Below, in pieces: positions 8,796 through 20,024 of a stretch of 49,243 bases of DNA. Position 1 is the first letter of the stretch. Every line of letters starts with the position of its first letter. Source of the stretch: Fonsecaea monophora (lineage: Eukaryota > Ascomycota > Eurotiomycetes > Chaetothyriales > Herpotrichiellaceae); assembly GCF_001642475.1 (NCBI RefSeq), contig NW_019174096.1, positions 1-49,243 of the forward strand, in the 5' to 3' direction. The notes beneath the pieces are model-generated. The model ran no database searches and was not told the origin of the DNA. It saw only the letters and a program-made list of their open reading frames with translations. The translations under genes were made by a program, and so were the position numbers.

Positions 8796-10511
8796 TTAAT
8801 CATCGTCTTCTTCAGGTGGGTTATCTGGATGTACTCTCATCTCAATGGTGCCGGTCTCCCGGCCCCGAGCATCTTTTGTCACAAATGAGTATTTGCCCCT
8901 TTGTTCTCCTTTTTGTTCAATCCATAAATCTTTAAAGGTTAGTTCCTTGGTCCTGTTGATGCTTTCAATCGCCGAGATCCGGTCAAGGGTGGCCTCCAGG
9001 TAGTCGTCAAATCCAGGTTCTGCACAAATTTCCTTGAATGCGTTCATCATAGGCACGCTGTCTGCACGGACCATGGCACTGCTGTCGATGGTGAAGATAT
9101 TGTCGTGGTCGTAGGTTTGAATGAAGTCCGCCCGGGTCATGATCTGACGAGCAATATAGAGAGGAATCTGTGGCAGAATATGGCCATGTTCTTCATCGTA
9201 GCTCGATTCCATGTCCTTTTCTCGATCCACCAGCGCCTTTGCCAGAACCATGGCCGCGCTTGCATATTTCTGTTGGTCCATTACGTCGTCGTCCATTTCC
9301 TCACCCAGAATACCACATTTGTTCAAAAACCACGTCTTCTCCGCTTCGTTGATCTGTCGACACATTTTCAACATGTCGGTGCTTTTGGCGACCCGATTCA
9401 GAAAATTGAGCCGCCCGCCCACCAGTTCGTAGACTTGCTTGAGAATCTCGGGATCCCGTTCCTGCTCTGGAAAGTATTTGCCGCGATATCTTTCCAGTGC
9501 GGCGATGGCGCGATCCTTGGGGAGATCCAGAATGGGGATCACCTCCATTCTCGTGGCATACCGCCGGAGACGTTCATAGACCCAGTAATCGTCAGAATTG
9601 AAGATCATGGTGATGAGATTTGCTGCAGCCCACTGTTCCGCCCGCTGCTGCATCAATTCGATCAGATCGTTCCCGACGTCATTGTCGCGGATCAAGTGCG
9701 CGCAGTTGACGATCAGAATGAGAGGTCCTGTCCGGCCTGGCTTGCTGGTTCGGTTCCTGTTTGCCAAAGCAACCTTCTCAAGCTTGTTGAAGGCTCGTTC
9801 TATGTCAAGCAGCGCGGTGGTGTCTCGTGGACCGCGTATCGAAAACAAGGACCCGATATAGTCTTCGTGAAACTCATAGTTCAAGGCCTTCCCCAGTCTG
9901 ATGCGGAAGATTTCAGGATCGGCGTGAGCTTCAAACATTGAGACACCCTCCCCATTCCTCTCCTTCATTGCTTCCAGCAGCATCGATGACTTTCCCGTGC
10001 CCTTCTCACCAACAAGGAGATAATATCTGCCTTTTGATTCCCCGTTAATGATGGCATTGATCCTCGCCTGCTCGGGCCGGGGGATCCAATGATCCGTTTC
10101 GTCGGCCGACTGCTCTCGAGGAGGAGTGCGGGAATCGGCTGGTGATGCAAGTTCGAGCATCGGGTCGCCAGGCGCAAAGGCCTTTTCTATCTTGCGTAGC
10201 ACCAGAGCTTTGTAGTAGACGTGATACGAGTAACCCGCGAGACCAAGAACCGCGATCGATGCAAATGTGGTCATCGCCGCCTCAAAAGCCCTGGACGCGG
10301 TAGGTCCTAGACGACTTTTCGGTTCTGGTCCCGATTTCGACGTCTTTGGTCGTTCATCGTCATCTTGGTCGGTACCTGGGAAGTTGCTCGTCGGGCCGAA
10401 TTGCTGGGCAAAGGCGCGCGAAGTCGCCCGCCTGGAAGCGAGAATACGACGTCTGAAAGATGAAGAGACATGTACAGGTCTGGCGACCACCAATCTTTGT
10501 AAGTTCCTCAT
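8796..10511 (-). CDS. Mitochondrial AAA/STAND-type P-loop ATPase, fungal
   Basis: A single-exon protein of 571 residues. The first ~35 residues are Arg/Ser-rich without acidic residues (RRRILASRRATSRAF), typical of a mitochondrial presequence. A probable membrane helix follows at about 80-101 (MTTFASIAVLGLAGYSYHVY). The nucleotide-binding core begins near residue 144. Walker A is GEKGTGKSS at 168-176. The Walker B position reads LILIVNCAHL (about 264-273), lacking the usual acidic pair. A likely arginine/sensor region follows (YERLRRYATRMEVIPI). The C-terminal ~200 residues look like the winged-helix extension found in fungal AAA proteins of the Orc1/STAND-like group. The likely location is a mitochondrial membrane; the substrate is unknown. 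ATG 10511 is the first codon of the frame and supplies the targeting sequence, which supports the start. Confidence 0.82.
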   Translation of the reverse strand: MRNLQRLVVARPVHVSSSFRRRILASRRATSRAFAQQFGPTSNFPGTDQDDDERPKTSKSGPEPKSRLGPTASRAFEAAMTTFASIAVLGLAGYSYHVYYKALVLRKIEKAFAPGDPMLELASPADSRTPPREQSADETDHWIPRPEQARINAIINGESKGRYYLLVGEKGTGKSSMLLEAMKERNGEGVSMFEAHADPEIFRIRLGKALNYEFHEDYIGSLFSIRGPRDTTALLDIERAFNKLEKVALANRNRTSKPGRTGPLILIVNCAHLIRDNDVGNDLIELMQQRAEQWAAANLITMIFNSDDYWVYERLRRYATRMEVIPILDLPKDRAIAALERYRGKYFPEQERDPEILKQVYELVGGRLNFLNRVAKSTDMLKMCRQINEAEKTWFLNKCGILGEEMDDDVMDQQKYASAAMVLAKALVDREKDMESSYDEEHGHILPQIPLYIARQIMTRADFIQTYDHDNIFTIDSSAMVRADSVPMMNAFKEICAEPGFDDYLEATLDRISAIESINRTKELTFKDLWIEQKGEQRGKYSFVTKDARGRETGTIEMRVHPDNPPEEDDD

Positions 10512-11867
10512 GATGGGGAGCTATGCGCCTGAACCAGCAGGATTTCTAGGAACCGGGGCCGCGGCGCATCCAAGGTCATACAAGCAATACTCTCGTACGC
10601 GTCTGATCTCGCGTCTGTGGTGGGGAAGGGAAATTAGACGACCACGCGCAATGGACAAAAACCCCCAGGCGCACCGCGAAAACTTGATGAATGAGCGATA
10701 GAAATGAAATGGTAAAGAGTGACTTTCTAGAGCCAACAAAAAGTGCCAAAGAGCAAAGGACAAGCACAGGGTAAAGAAGTTTAAGGGGCGGATATCGTAG
10801 TGGCAGAGAGTGAGTGGCTGTGGCTTGATGCCAGACTTTCCACGCACGTGCTCAGCAGGATGGACAAGTTCGTTTGATTGGGGTTGTGTTGATCTTCATC
10901 CTTACCTTGTTCTTGGTACCTACCTAGGTCCTATTAGGTACAGTACAATGTACAAGGAGATACCTCGCACACACTCGGGGTGAATGCCTGTACATGCATA
11001 GCTATCTTGCTCTTTGACTTGGGTAGAATAGTTATACCTCGTACTGTTGCTCGATGTTGTTGCTGTTTTGTTTTTCTCCGCAAACCCCTTTTTATATGTC
11101 ACTCACATTAGGTAGGACTTGTACCCTTGCCGGAACAAGGACTAGATGAACTTCCCGGGTTGTCATCATCTTCTCCAACTGTTAAAAGGGTTACTCAACG
11201 TGCCAGTAAAACATGCCCAAGTCGCGTGACAGCCAAATTCGCATCGTGCCGGGCTGCATGGACTCGGAATGCGCTAGGAAGCCTAGTGGGGCCCTGGAGG
11301 CCCGGGACCTAGGCACAAGTAGGTAGGTAGTGTGGCCTTAGTGGCACCCCCTGCAACATGCGGCCTTTTCACCTTTGGAGAGCCAGGAGTGCTTCTCTGG
11401 CAGCCGAACATGACCCAGAGCCTGGTAAGCCTGGGTGCTCCCGGCCTTCCTAGCACTCCTAACCACCCCTAATGCCAAACAAGGCGCCGCGGCTTAAGCT
11501 ACCAACCAACCATCAACACCCGGCGTAACCCGAGCAGCTCGAGCAAATGCCCGGGGCAGCTTCCTGTCCTCCGAGCCCTTGACTGTCCTCGCCATCCAAT
11601 TGGAACACCGGCATCGCGGCGATTAATTGTGGTGTCGATACTCATTTCAAAAAATTTATTGTCCATCTTCTCCCCAAACAGACCTTCTGCACCCGTCACA
11701 GTTTCTTTGCTGTACATTAATTTTTCACCTGGCATCACCTTTCTTGTAAAATATATTCCTTCATTCTTTCTTCGTCAGATCTTCCATATCTGACTTTACA
11801 CTCCTTAGCACTGCTCTTGACTGTACAGTACCCGTGGTGTTGCATTCGCCCCCCAAGGTGATTCCTA
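10512..11867. other. Divergent intergenic region upstream of CLU1
   Basis: About 1.36 kb lies between the AAA ATPase (minus) and CLU1 (plus) starts. It contains AGGTACCTACCTAGGT-like motifs near 10914-10930 and 11305-11335, and a GC-rich block (11200-11600) with several CCTAG/CCCGGG words. The last ~200 bp before CLU1 are T/C-rich and suit a leader. Open frames here are short and unsupported. Confidence 0.45.
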
Positions 11868-14800
11868 ATGGACGATTCCAATGGTGACGTGAGGACAACA
11901 CAAGGTATGCTGTGGCTTGGTTGATCATCGATATTTGGGTCAATTAACTAACAGATGTAACAGAGGTCCCGACCAAAGCTGAAACAGCTTCTGCCCTCAC
12001 AAACGGAGTCAACGGGGTCAATGGTGACTCGCACGATCACGCACACAGCCATACACACCCCCATGACCATGACCACGACCACTCTCGTCACGATGATGCC
12101 AATGCCGGTGCACTGTTCCAAGTCACCGTTAAGCTGCCGCACAAGCCTTACAAGCAGACGATAACGGTGACGAGTCAAGAGCAGGTGCAGGATGTTCGTC
12201 AGTCCATCGTCGAGACTCTAGACACCTTCCAATATACCTGTTTCCATCTCGAGCACAATGGCCAGAGGATAAATGATTTTGTCGAGCTCTCGGAGGTGAA
12301 GGACCTCAAGCCAGACGATGAAATTGTGCTGGTCGAAGATCCTTATACCGAGAAAGAGGCGAGGTTGCACGTAGTCCGCATACGGGAGCTCATTGGCGCC
12401 ACTGGTGACCGTTCCGACCAGCTTCATGGTATCTGCGCCGGATTGTCTCTCCACGATGAAAAGTTTGGCTCAGCCAATGCTCCTGCTCAGAAAACCGAAG
12501 ATAATCCCTTGGCGGGTTATGAGCTGGATGGACGGGCGTCCCTTGATGCGATCTTACCCCCTCACCAGGACACCTTGCCGAAGACCATCAAGTCTCTCTC
12601 GGTCTCACCATGGAACCCTCCGCCATATCACCTCCGCCAGCGGGGACACTTGCTCTACTTACTGCTGACCACCAACGAAGGCGAGCAGCACCAGATTACT
12701 TGTACTGTCTCTGGCTTCTATGTGAATAAGTCCTCCAGCAACAAATTTGATCCTTTCCCGAGGCCTGCCCCTAAGAATCACAGTGCACACTCTTTGCTGA
12801 CCCTGATATCCGCCCTGTCGCCGTCTTTCACGGAGACCTTTACTGAACTCCACAAGATAACCGGCAGCAAGGACCTTCTCACGACGTTCCCCTTCCAGAA
12901 CGCAATACCCGCGAATCCCTGGATTGTTCCGTCTTCTTATGGTCAGGGAGCTCAACACCAAGCAGATCCCACCAGAGCCCAGGAGGCCTATCTGATTGGA
13001 GGAGCGGACGGAGCGGAGAACCTTCGGGATTGGAATGAAGAGTTTCAGACCACCCGTGAACTACCCAGAGAGACGTTACAAGACCGAGTCTTCCGCGAGC
13101 GATTGACCTCGAAACTGTTTGCCGACTACAATGAAGCCGCAGCAAGAGGCGCCGTGCTGGTCGCCCGAGGCGAAGTTGCTCCGCTGAATCCAACTGAAGG
13201 CAGGGATGCCCAGATTTTCATCTACAACAACATATTCTACTCTTTTGGGGCCGACGGAGTGCAGACATTCGCAAGTGAGGGTGGAGATGAGGCTGCCAGA
13301 GTGGCAGTTGGGAAAGACGTTGCGGGTGTCAAAGCGGTGAATCAGCTGGATATCGACGGCCTATTCACCCCAGGGACGGTCATCGTGGATTACCTTGGCA
13401 AGCGCATTGTTGGCCAGAGCATTGTTCCCGGGATTTTCAAGCAACGGGAACCCGGAGAACATCAAATTGACTACGGGGGTGTTGAGGGCCGAGACATTGT
13501 GACTGAAAATGAGGCATTTGTCCCGGTCTTCCAGAAGCTCTCCAAGGCATTACATGTCAAGAAGCATCCTGTCTGGGACAAGGAAGGCGGTCGACACGAC
13601 CTGGAAGGGAGTGTTGAAACCAAAGGATTGTTGGGTACGGACGGCCGAAAATATGTGCTTGATCTCTACCGCATCACTCCTCTGGATGTGGCTTGGGCGG
13701 AGGAGATTGAAGCTGACACAGGGGACGAAAAGTATCCTCATCGGATGTCTGTCCTGCGACTAGAGCTTGTGGAAACCTATTGGCACATGAAAATGCAGGA
13801 GTTTGTGAGGGCTGAAGTGGAAAAAAGGCGCTCAAAGCAGAGCAATGGACATTCTGAGGAGTCCAAAAAGGATGAAGAAGGCCAAAACGATAATGGCAAC
13901 CCTGCAGGAGAAAGCAGTGATGTTAAGCCCGTTGAAGCTCAAGATGAAGCTGGCAAAGCTGCTCCGGCGCTGGAGCAGGAACGTGTTGACATTTCGAACT
14001 TTACCCTGGCTCTGAACCCCGACGCCTGTACCGGTCAGGTACCCCAGACCGAGGAAGAAAAGCAGGAGTACGCCGCTGACGAAAAGGAGGTTCGGGCGGT
14101 GTGTGACTTTCTACGGTCCAAAGTCATTCCAGACCTCATCAACGACCTCCACGACGGCGACGTCGGCTTTCCGATGGATGGGTACTCTCTCTGTCAGCTT
14201 ATCCACAAACGGGGAATCAACATCAGGTATTTGGGACGACTTGCAAAAGCTGCTGAGGAAAAGGGACAGCGCCTACAGGCATTTTCGACGGTGGTGTTGC
14301 AGGAAATGGTGGCTCGAGCATTTAAACACATTGCGAACCGCTATTTGCGCCATCTTCCCGTCATCTTCGCCGGCACCTGCATCGCGCATCTGTTGAACTG
14401 CCTCCTCGGTACGGAGGTCAATTCAAATCCGCGCGCCGAAATTGACGAAGACCTGCGAGGCCTATATCCGGAGGGTGACTTTTCATTTGAGGAGATTAAT
14501 CCCACGAAGCTGAAGGCGGCCATCGAAAATCAGGTCAGAATTCGGTATAGGTATGCATTGAAGGAGGATTGGTCAACATCAATCCGACCGTTGCCGATGC
14601 TTCGAGAAATCTCGTTAAGACTTGGCCTCCAGCTCGCTGCACGGGAATACTCCTTCAACAAAGAGGTGCAAATGCTCGTGGACCCATCGCCTGCTAGAAG
14701 TGGCAGTGACTCGCACTCCAACAATGGTGGCCAGGCAGATGAGGTCAGCAAAAAGAAGAAAAAGAAGGGTGGTGAACAAGCCCAATCGAATGGTGGTGTT

Positions 14801-15862
14801 GCCAAACCTTCCACAACATTCACTGCCGAAGATATCCTCAACATAGCCCCCATTGTCAAAGACGCCGCTCCAAGGAGTGCTTTGGCCGAAGAAGCTTTGG
14901 AAGCTGGCAAGCTTTCGCTAGCACAGGGCCAGAAGCAACTTGGGCAAGAGCTTGTCCTCGAGTCTCTCTCGCTGCATGAGCAAATTTATGGCATTCTTCA
15001 CCCTGAGGTTGCCAAGATGTACAACTCACTGTCGACAATCTACTATCAAACAGACGAGAAGGACGCAGCCGTAGAGCTCGCGCGCAAAGCAGTGATCGTC
15101 ACTGAACGGACATTGGGCGTAGACTCTCACGACACCATCCTGGCATATCTCAATCTCTCCCTTTTCGAGCATCACACCGGCAACACGAGACAAGCCTTGA
15201 AATATGTCCGGCATGCGCTGGATATTTGGAGGATTATCTTCGGACCGAATCATCCAGACTCCATAACGACAATGAATAACGCGGCTGTCATGCTCCAATC
15301 GATCAAAGAGTATTCCGAGTCCCGCAAGTGGTTTGAAGCTTGCTTCGTCGTCTGCGAGGGTTTGTTTGGACGCCAATCCATCAACGCGGCAACCATACTG
15401 TTCCAGTTGGCACAGGCCTTGGCTCTGGATGGAGACCCGCATGGCGCTGTTAACAAGATGCGAGATGCATATAGCATCTTTTTGGCAGAACTCGGTGCAA
15501 ACGACCGCAACACCAAAGAGGCCGAGAGCTGGCTAGAACAATTGACGCAGAATGCAGTGTCCATTGCCAAACAGGCTAAGTTGCTGCAGAACCGCCGTCT
15601 GGCAGGCATCCGACACCTGCCGAGGATGGGCATGGGCACAAGGCTCCAGCCGCAGAATGCGAGCACGGCCGCGCTGAATACGAGCTCTAGGGCGAGTACA
15701 GCACAGCCGAGTGTACGCACTGGAACGGGCGATCCTGCTTTTGACACCAGAAGCATCGACGAGCTTCTGAGATATATTGAGGGCGGTGAGGTCAAGCCCA
15801 AACAAAAGAAGAAGTCGCTCAATCCAAAGGCACGAGCATCCAGAAAAGCCATCGTGGTCTAA
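11868..15862 (+). CDS. CLU1: Clustered mitochondria protein (CLU1/CluA, eIF3-associated)
   Basis: CLU proteins are large cytosolic factors that control mitochondrial distribution, bind mRNAs of mitochondrial proteins and copurify with eIF3 (yeast Tif31). A 37-nt first exon (11868-11904) is joined to 11955-15862, giving 1314 residues. The intron has donor GTATGC and branch TTAACTAAC. Domains: a His-rich linker (ten His between 39 and 58), an N-terminal ubiquitin-like CLU_N region (about 65-150), the central CLU domain (about 370-640; includes AQIFIYNNIFYSFGADG and PVWDKEGGRHDLEGSVETKG), the eIF3-p135-like region (about 690-880), and TPR repeats at about 985-1190 (SLHEQIYGILHPEVAKMYNS, VTERTLGVDSHDTILAYLNL and others). 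Length matches the family. A second in-frame acceptor lies nine bases downstream (exon start 11964). Confidence 0.95.
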
Positions 15863-16881
15863 ACATGGAGTTTTGTCTTACGGAGGCTGTGCAGGGATTT
15901 TTTGGCTTGAGGATCTCCTCCTATTTGGACACGAGGAGATTCAAAGCATATCTTACATCACGGCAGTTTCATATTACCGTTTGTCTACGACTGCATTTTG
16001 CAATCCATTTACGCGGCGAAAATTCCCTGCGACCCATCTGTACAATACGAAGATACGGGATGTATGCATTTCGTCTTGGACCCTGTTCAGCCGTGTGGCG
16101 GCTGAATAGAGGGAAAATGTGTTTAATGTAACAGCAGATAGGACTGGGTATCCCAACCCGGGCACGGAGCATGGCTGGGCTGAGGAGGTACCTGCAAGTA
16201 CGATGAACGGAGCATAGAGCAGATGACAGTTAGATCTCCAATCAAGGTTTCTCAACTCCATCCACCAGGATTTGTGATATTTTGGATGCTTCCACCACTA
16301 ACTGCGGACAAAGATACGACGCATGTGACCAGCCAGCTGAAGTCACCTGCGGATTTGCCGAAAGAGGAAAGACGAACTACGATGCCAAGGCCAAAAGTGT
16401 CTGGCTGCGCTGCCAATTCGTCAGCGGCACCAGCGACTCCCGCTCCTGTTTGTCAGCAGGACCCCGCCAACCCGCTCCACCCTCTCGTCTTGATTGTCAA
16501 CCCAACCGACGACCAGCAAATATACCGTCACTATCGCGTATTCCAGAGACAACGTCTTTGACACAGTGACTCTGTGACTCGACATATACCTCGGACGAGT
16601 TTTGGCCTCGACTTCTATCAGTGATTGTCTCTGACGTCGGAAGGCGAACCACCTGCAACTTCGGCGCGCATTCCAGAAACTGAAAATCCCTCTTATCGAT
16701 TAGTGAACCCAGAACAAAGGAGTCATTCGGTCGAATTGGAAATCAGACCTTCACCTGGCTCCCGTCAGCCTTGTTTGAGCCTCGGTGCTGTCTCTCATTA
16801 TCTCTCGATCACCTGGGCGGTACCTCTTTGTCACTCTCACCAACCTCAGGCTCGCTCCAAACTATTTGGATACCAACGACA
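15863..16881. other. Intergenic region between CLU1 and the HYDCTA-motif gene
   Basis: One kilobase between co-oriented genes, presumably the CLU1 3' end plus the promoter and leader of the next gene. The last ~300 bp are rich in CTC/CACC, like a fungal leader. Open frames at 15865-16131 and 16223-16569 show no family features. Confidence 0.4.
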
Positions 16882-17868
16882 ATGTCACCGCGGCAGCTGG
16901 CCACAAGCACCACCTACACCCTCGCCCACACCGCCCAGTGCAAGCTGAAACTCGCTGCAAACCGTCCTGACCGGAACTTGCGATTTGTCCTTGGCCATGC
17001 CTTCACACTGGACAATCTTATGGTGCGGATAGTCGAGATAGAGAATCAGAATGCCAAATCCATTTTTCAGGAAGGGAAGCCGCCGAGCGACCATGGAGGG
17101 GAACACTATGACTGCACAGCATCACAGCCAATAGCCCCGGAACCTGACCCTCATTACGACTGCACAGCGGCGAAGCCAGCATCGCCAGAGCCCGAGGCGA
17201 GGGGTCGCAGGATTAGTTTTCACGACAACAACGCCCGACCGTCCAGCACAGCAGGTGTGGCATCTAGCAACCGGGCCAGTGGCACTCCTTCACCGGCGCG
17301 CAAGCGATCTCCGCCACCTACCTTCGCGCAGCACAAGTATCTCGATAAAGAGCAGGACGACGATGATACGTCCTCGGACGACTACGACGACCCCGAATCG
17401 TACCACTATGACTGTACCGCGGCTGTCCCGGAGACAGAGCCAGAAAAGCCGGCGCCGAAACATAGACCGGTGCACGACGCATATTCAGATGAGGAAGACG
17501 CAGCACTCGAGCTCGCCGACGATGAACTCGACGACGAAATGAACGACTTGTCCCTGACGCGCTTCGCTTCCGCCACGGCACACCCGCCACGGATGGTCCG
17601 CTCCGACTCCTCGTCCGACGAAGAGGATGAGGCCAAGGTGGAGCCAGTGACGCCGCCTCAGTTGCCGGCCGACGTCGATGTCAGAGAGATCATGGGCGGC
17701 GAGCAGGACCGCGAATTGACAGATCTGTACGAGAGTGTGAGAGGTTGCGCCTGTCACGGAAAGAGGGAGGATCCCGAACTCGGGGCCCGCCCGCAAGGCA
17801 TATGGGACGTGCCTGTGGAGAAAACGGGAGGAAAGCACTTGGCCGTGGTGGCAGTGGCCGCTGCATAG
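16882..17868 (+). CDS. Unrecognised fungal protein with three HYDCTA motifs and an acidic centre
   Basis: A single-exon protein of 328 residues. Residues 1-55 (MSPRQLATSTTYTLAHTAQC through LRFVLGHAFTLDNLMVRIVE) look like a small folded domain; I recall similar N-termini in other filamentous ascomycetes but no function. The hexapeptide HYDCTA occurs three times, at residues 75-80, 91-96 and 175-180, each followed by a short A/P/E stretch. The region 155-255 is strongly acidic with SDEED/SSSDEEDE clusters typical of CK2 sites. A C-terminal RGCACHGKRED motif (288-297) adds further Cys/His. No signal peptide or membrane segment is visible. The start is the ATG at 16882; the frame is open upstream but that part is low-complexity. 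The real open frame, codon structure and internal repeats argue for coding. Confidence 0.72.
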   Translation: MSPRQLATSTTYTLAHTAQCKLKLAANRPDRNLRFVLGHAFTLDNLMVRIVEIENQNAKSIFQEGKPPSDHGGEHYDCTASQPIAPEPDPHYDCTAAKPASPEPEARGRRISFHDNNARPSSTAGVASSNRASGTPSPARKRSPPPTFAQHKYLDKEQDDDDTSSDDYDDPESYHYDCTAAVPETEPEKPAPKHRPVHDAYSDEEDAALELADDELDDEMNDLSLTRFASATAHPPRMVRSDSSSDEEDEAKVEPVTPPQLPADVDVREIMGGEQDRELTDLYESVRGCACHGKREDPELGARPQGIWDVPVEKTGGKHLAVVAVAAA

Positions 17869-19457
17869 CAGCTTCCCGCACCATGAGCCATGTGTGTGAA
17901 GAGGGAGGAATCGATGGCAAAACGGCCGGGATGTGTCGAACATGGTTCTTTCTTTTTAAGAAAAAAAAATAGGCGAGAAAGAAGGAAACGGATGGACGAG
18001 GTAATCGAATGTGCAATGTGCAATGCAGTGCCCCCAGTACCACCAGTATCGATGATTATGATCACGGAGAGTGAGTACATACGTACAATCACACTAGGTA
18101 GCAGTAGTTATTTTGTCAGAGTCAGAGTCAGGCTCAGGATGATGCGCTTTTCGATCTACCGCCAACGAGCCAGCGAGCCAGCAAGGCAGTCTGCCAGTCA
18201 ATCACCTTTCCATGCAGATACTTATATTAGCAATTAATAGCAAAGTCGAAAATGCACTTTGGTTTTATACAAGTAGGACGCTATTCCCCCTCCCTTCTAT
18301 TATTTGTCTGTCGTTCGTGTTCGTGATCTTGATCGGCACCATGGTATAGATAGACTCGGTGTCCGGGGTATATTCATTCATTCACTCGGTTTTTTTTTCT
18401 GGATGAGGTACAAGGAGACGGAACTATCGAGTACGTATTTTGTCAGTATTTCTGAGCTCTCCATTGCCATGTGGGTAAATTGCCTGGCTGAATTTATTTA
18501 ATGTATCACAGGGACGTCGATGAGGCTTTTTCTGCAGTACATACATACATACGAGGTACATAGCCCTCTTTCCCAATCTCGGCCCTGGGTTATTTTCCAT
18601 TTTCATCCCAGAGTCCGTTTTGTCGGTTGTGGTTGTGCGAGCAAGAACATTCTGATAACCTCCTTCTTGCAGAACCGAGTTGAGATTCTCTTTCCCTGTC
18701 CCGCTCGTGGTTTGCTTTTCATGTGTCCCTTCTCATCGTCTCTGTTTTGGTGGCCTTTCCCATGCCTAGCACTGGGTTCCCTGTAGTTACCCTCTCTGTG
18801 CGCCCACTGACTTTGTCTCGTCCCATCCGTATCCACACATCCCCAAGACCATTCGTCGCTTCCATTCGTCACTTCAAGCCTCCCAGCGCTACGCGGATCC
18901 AATTCCGTTGACCAATGATCCAAGAGCACAGTACGTTGGGTAGGAGGCTCAAGCAGAGGCTGGACCTCGAACCCAATTCCAACCAGACAACATCTTGCGA
19001 TATTGTCAATACCCTTGTCATCCTTGCTCGTCCCCGAGCCTTGTCTTGTCCACCATGCGTCTGGACCCCTTCGGCTTTGAATTGGGCATACATTGTCCAG
19101 CATCGCGATTGTATAGCCGCGATTGGAACAATAGACATCATCAGGGACACCGAGAAGCGAGGCAGCAGCCCGTCAGCCGAAATGCAAACTAGGCGATGTG
19201 CCTGGAGAAGCAGTCCAGTGACGTATCGTGGAATTCTGCGGTGTTCCGCTGATGCTGTGGCCATGTGTTAATTTCCTAGCCAGATAGCCACTTATCGCGC
19301 GAGAAGCAGGAGGATAGCAGTAGCAAAAACAAAACTTTGCTATCATATGTTGCGGCCGGAAATCAATTGAATTCACCATCGAATGGACGACCCTGACACT
19401 GTCGTGGTGTCGTATTGCGGGGAAAAGCCCCGGTATCGCGTTCCGCCTTCGACTGGT
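17869..19457. other. Convergent gene-poor region
   Basis: About 1.6 kb between the stop codons of the HYDCTA gene (plus) and the DUF7704-like gene (minus). It holds a short A-tract (17958-17967), a small CATA repeat near 18540 and a T-tract near 18390. A minus frame at 18603-19103 (166 codons) has no recognisable domain and was not accepted. The length exceeds what two 3' untranslated regions usually need, so a noncoding transcript is possible but not shown. Confidence 0.4.
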
Positions 19458-20024
19458 CTAGCTAGACTTGTTTTTCCTCCTCCTCGTGCTCTGAGCAGGG
19501 GTTTTGTTCATCTGCGTGGGCGTGACGGGAGGAGCGTCTTCAAGGGCCAACCTGACCGACTTCTTGACCTTGCTCTTCACTCGCTTGGGCCCTCCCATGC
19601 CGACACCCAAGAGAAAGCAAATTCTCGTTGCTGCCCCGCAATAGACAAACAGGTAATTCCCATAGGCCATGGCATTCCAGTTCGCGACATCGTAGTATGA
19701 CTTGACTCCAAGCGGGAAACAGCTGTACAAGTGACCAAAGTCCGCGATAAGAAGGCCTATCAATAATGTACGCCAGACTTTCAGGTCGGTTGTTGCGCGC
19801 AAGACAAAGGCTTCATTGATGGCAAATGCGACATACAGATTGCCGAGTTGTCGAAGTACGACATGGGTGGCCGTGGGCAGACCAAGAACCCCAGGAGCGG
19901 AGGCAACGTCAGTCATCTCGAGATAGGCCCATGGTAGTAGCCAGGCATAGTATGCTCCGGCCAGTGTTGCAACAGGTTCGATCCATAGGAAAAAAATGAT
20001 ATATGGCAAAGGAATGGTCCCCAT
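19458..20024 (-). CDS. DUF7704-like four-helix fungal membrane protein
   Basis: A single-exon protein of 188 residues. It opens with IPLPYIIFFLWIEPVATLAG, the typical entry to this fungal family, followed by AYYAWLLPWAYLEMTD. Further helices are HVVLRQLGNLYVAFAINEAF, VWRTLLIGLLIADFGHLYSC and GNYLFVYCGAATRICFLLGV. The tail is basic (RRRKNKSS) and so probably cytosolic. Function is unknown for the family; members often occur near secondary metabolism or housekeeping genes alike. The start is the ATG at 20024; codons further upstream in frame begin at TTG. The family name is from memory of the conserved motifs rather than a search. Confidence 0.8.
   Translation of the reverse strand: MGTIPLPYIIFFLWIEPVATLAGAYYAWLLPWAYLEMTDVASAPGVLGLPTATHVVLRQLGNLYVAFAINEAFVLRATTDLKVWRTLLIGLLIADFGHLYSCFPLGVKSYYDVANWNAMAYGNYLFVYCGAATRICFLLGVGMGGPKRVKSKVKKSVRLALEDAPPVTPTQMNKTPAQSTRRRKNKSS

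Noticed and set aside
9105..9941. 278-codon open frame on the plus strand
   Set aside because: It lies antisense within the AAA ATPase gene, starts at a non-ATG-like codon context and shows no domain; it is a by-product of codon use on the other strand.
18603..19103. 166-codon minus-strand frame in the convergent spacer
   Set aside because: Composition is not protein-like in any family I know; Trp/Gly/Arg-rich without hydrophobic core pattern. Left as noncoding, with low certainty.
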